DNA of 14,761 bases from assembly GCA_050330975.1 (NCBI GenBank), contig JBHJHK010000362.1, forward strand, positions 1-14,761, read 5' to 3'. The number at the start of each line of letters is the position of its first letter. Position 1 is the first letter of the stretch. The notes under the pieces are model-generated. The model saw only the letters and a list, made by a program, of their open reading frames with translations. It was not told the origin of the DNA and made no database searches. The translations under genes were made by a program, and so were the position numbers. Shown piece by piece: positions 13,276 through 14,761 of the stretch. This DNA comes from JBHJHK01 sp050330975. Its GTDB lineage: Bacteria > Pseudomonadota > Gammaproteobacteria > Competibacterales > Competibacteraceae.

Positions 13276-14761
13276 ATGAGCGATTCCCAACCCCAGACCA
13301 TGGGCCCTCCCTCCGAGGAACTGCAGCGAGCTTTGGACGTTTATCGGCGCCATCTACCCGCCGCTGGAAGCCTCTACGGGTTTGATATCAGTGGGCTGGA
13401 CCATCTCCAATGGCCGGTGTGGCTCACCAGTTTCATCGGCGCCGAGGCCGGCACCGCCGACGGCTTTGGCTACGGCGCCGGCGCCGCCGAAGCCCAGGTG
13501 GGAGCCTTGGGGGAATTAAACGAAATGATCCACACCGACACCGCCCTCAGGCGTTGTCCGGTGCGGGATGGCTTTAGTTACCGGCAGCTGTGTCGTTTGG
13601 AGGGTCCAGAGGCGGTGATCGACCCCTTGACCTTGTGCCTGCCCGCCGCTAGTCCCTACCACCCCGACCTGCCATTGCGCTGGGTACCCGTCCAACGCTG
13701 GCCCGCGGGCAGCCGCCACTGGGTGCCCCGGGAGTTCGCCGCCGCCCGGGGGAGCATGCTCCACACCCAAAGCGACCACCCCGATAACCGCCTGGAGGCC
13801 GCCCCCTCCGAGGCCCTCATCACCCCCATCACCTGCGGTTTGGGGGCGGGGATTTCCCTGGAGCAAGCCCTGTCCCACGGGGTCTTGGAACTCCTCCAAC
13901 GGGATGGCAACTGCACCGCCTTTCGGGCCATGGACCGGGGTTGGGTGCTGGACCTCGACGATGTCCAAGATCCCGGCATTGGCCAGCTGCAGGCGTGGCT
14001 GCGGGAGCGGGGAGTGGAGGTCACGGTCAAGTTGGCCTCGACGGAATTCGACTTGGTCAACCTCTATGTGGTGGGCCGTAGCGTGGGGGAGGCGGCGGAT
14101 AAAGTCTGGTTTCCCCTCCAGCAGACCGCCTGTGGCGAGGCGGTCCACGCCAACCGCGAGCGGGCGCTGCGCAAGGCGCTGTTGGAGTATATGGCCGCCC
14201 GCTGTCGCAAGGCTTTTATGCACGGGCCCCTGGCGCGGATCCGCGCCCTCGAACAGGAGGGGTATTTATCCCACTATCTGGAACACTACGCTCTTGATCA
14301 ACAAGAGCCCCGAGCTTTGGAGGCCATGGCCCACTGGCTCACCCTCTCGGCTAGCCAACTCCAGGATCTCCTGGCGCCGACGGTGTTTTCCCACAGCCGC
14401 ACCATCCCCTTTTCCACCCTCCCCACGCTGGCCGATGACGCCGTGCGCCACCCCGCCGACCGCCTGGCCGATCTGGTGAATCGTCTGGAGGCGGCGGGTC
14501 TTGCCGTGTATTACTTCGATGCATCTATAACCGGGGGACCCCGGGTGGTGAAAGCCATTGTGCCGGGGCTGGAGGGGGAGACCTTGAGCTACTACCGCAT
14601 GGGCGAGCGGGGGGTGCGGCGGTTGGTGGAGCGGGCGGTGGATTTTGTGGGCCTGGGCGACCCCCCGGCGGGGGCGTTGCCCGTGCGCCTCACCCCACAG
14701 GCCGAGGGGCGTTTTGGGGGGCCGGCGTGGGGTCACCCCCAACCGGCCCCCCCCCGGGGGG
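13276..14761 (+). CDS. Stand-alone YcaO-domain protein, 3' truncated by the window end
   Basis: The frame is open for 495 codons to the last base, so the C-terminus is missing. YcaO enzymes use ATP to activate a peptide backbone amide and make azoline, thioamide or related bonds; other members are orphans. Motifs visible: GYGAGAAEAQVGALGELNE (65-83, E80 and E83 of the first ATP/Mg motif), CGLGAGISLEQALSHGVLEL followed by LQRDG (187-211, E205), CGEAVHANRERALRKALLEY (286-305, E304), and the C-terminal VVKAIVPGLE (424-433). The N-terminal ISGLDHLQWPVW (38-49) is typical of a stand-alone proteobacterial YcaO group. Q208 replaces the usual Glu of ERD, and A307 replaces the usual Gln. ATG 13276 has GAGG 4 nt upstream; ATG 13264 is an alternative. 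It follows the membrane gene by 72 nt with no clear terminator. No precursor peptide or E1 partner is visible. Confidence 0.88.
   Translation, partial: MSDSQPQTMGPPSEELQRALDVYRRHLPAAGSLYGFDISGLDHLQWPVWLTSFIGAEAGTADGFGYGAGAAEAQVGALGELNEMIHTDTALRRCPVRDGFSYRQLCRLEGPEAVIDPLTLCLPAASPYHPDLPLRWVPVQRWPAGSRHWVPREFAAARGSMLHTQSDHPDNRLEAAPSEALITPITCGLGAGISLEQALSHGVLELLQRDGNCTAFRAMDRGWVLDLDDVQDPGIGQLQAWLRERGVEVTVKLASTEFDLVNLYVVGRSVGEAADKVWFPLQQTACGEAVHANRERALRKALLEYMAARCRKAFMHGPLARIRALEQEGYLSHYLEHYALDQQEPRALEAMAHWLTLSASQLQDLLAPTVFSHSRTIPFSTLPTLADDAVRHPADRLADLVNRLEAAGLAVYYFDASITGGPRVVKAIVPGLEGETLSYYRMGERGVRRLVERAVDFVGLGDPPAGALPVRLTPQAEGRFGGPAWGHPQPAPPRG

Noticed and set aside
13516..14223. 235-codon minus-strand frame in the YcaO gene
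   Set aside because: The plus strand carries all YcaO motifs in one uninterrupted frame from 13276 to the window end, so this is a shadow.
14700..14761. Palindromic G/C-rich window end
   Set aside because: The C and G runs at the very end look like ordinary high-GC coding sequence or a contig-end effect and remain in the YcaO frame, so no element is called.

Overview
The window reads as an end-to-end assembled fragment of GC-rich chromosome from a Gram-negative bacterium. The genes are ordinary metabolic and envelope genes. Coding is dense, GTG and TTG starts are common, and codons favour CCC, GGG and GCC. A lipobox lipoprotein, a UbiB-type kinase with the KLGQ signature next to a SixA-like phosphatase, and a LeuA of the longer yeast/actinomycete/proteobacterial class all fit a proteobacterium, probably a gammaproteobacterium. 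That placement is an inference from family resemblance only. The last gene runs off the 3' end.

Layout. (1) 137-2812, plus strand: a valine-catabolism pair, methylmalonate-semialdehyde dehydrogenase (mmsA) followed 12 nt later by a 3-hydroxyisobutyryl-CoA hydrolase/enoyl-CoA hydratase-family protein. (2) 2857-3790, minus strand: a SixA-like histidine phosphatase followed closely by a small secreted protein of unknown function. (3) 3834-5129, plus strand: an ABC1/UbiB kinase-like protein whose start is only about 43 bp from the divergent sixA start. (4) 5130-6285: an island of lower GC with about 700 bp of apparently degenerate, non-genic sequence containing repeats, then a small HAD/FCP1-like phosphatase gene. 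(5) 6286-7234: a region rich in inverted repeats leading into a rhodanese-fold lipoprotein with a C-x4-CW motif. (6) 7235-9163: a structured leader with a 16-bp palindrome, a 35-codon ORF and a long hairpin, then leuA. (7) 9194-10975, minus strand: an SLC13-type permease with two TrkA-C domains, convergent with leuA across an exact 22-bp tandem duplication. (8) 11201-14761, plus strand: an apparent operon of a GNAT-like protein, a lysylphosphatidylglycerol-synthase-TM (UPF0104) membrane protein overlapping it by 4 nt, and a stand-alone YcaO-domain protein truncated by the window end.

The metabolic genes connect loosely. mmsA and the hydrolase degrade valine, while leuA commits the valine precursor 2-oxoisovalerate to leucine synthesis. 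The most interesting part is the last cluster. A GNAT-like enzyme, a flippase-like membrane domain and a YcaO ATP-dependent enzyme in one transcription unit do not match a pathway I recognise. The structured leaders before leuA and before the rhodanese lipoprotein are the best candidates for undescribed regulatory RNA elements. No tRNA, rRNA, CRISPR array or transposase was found.
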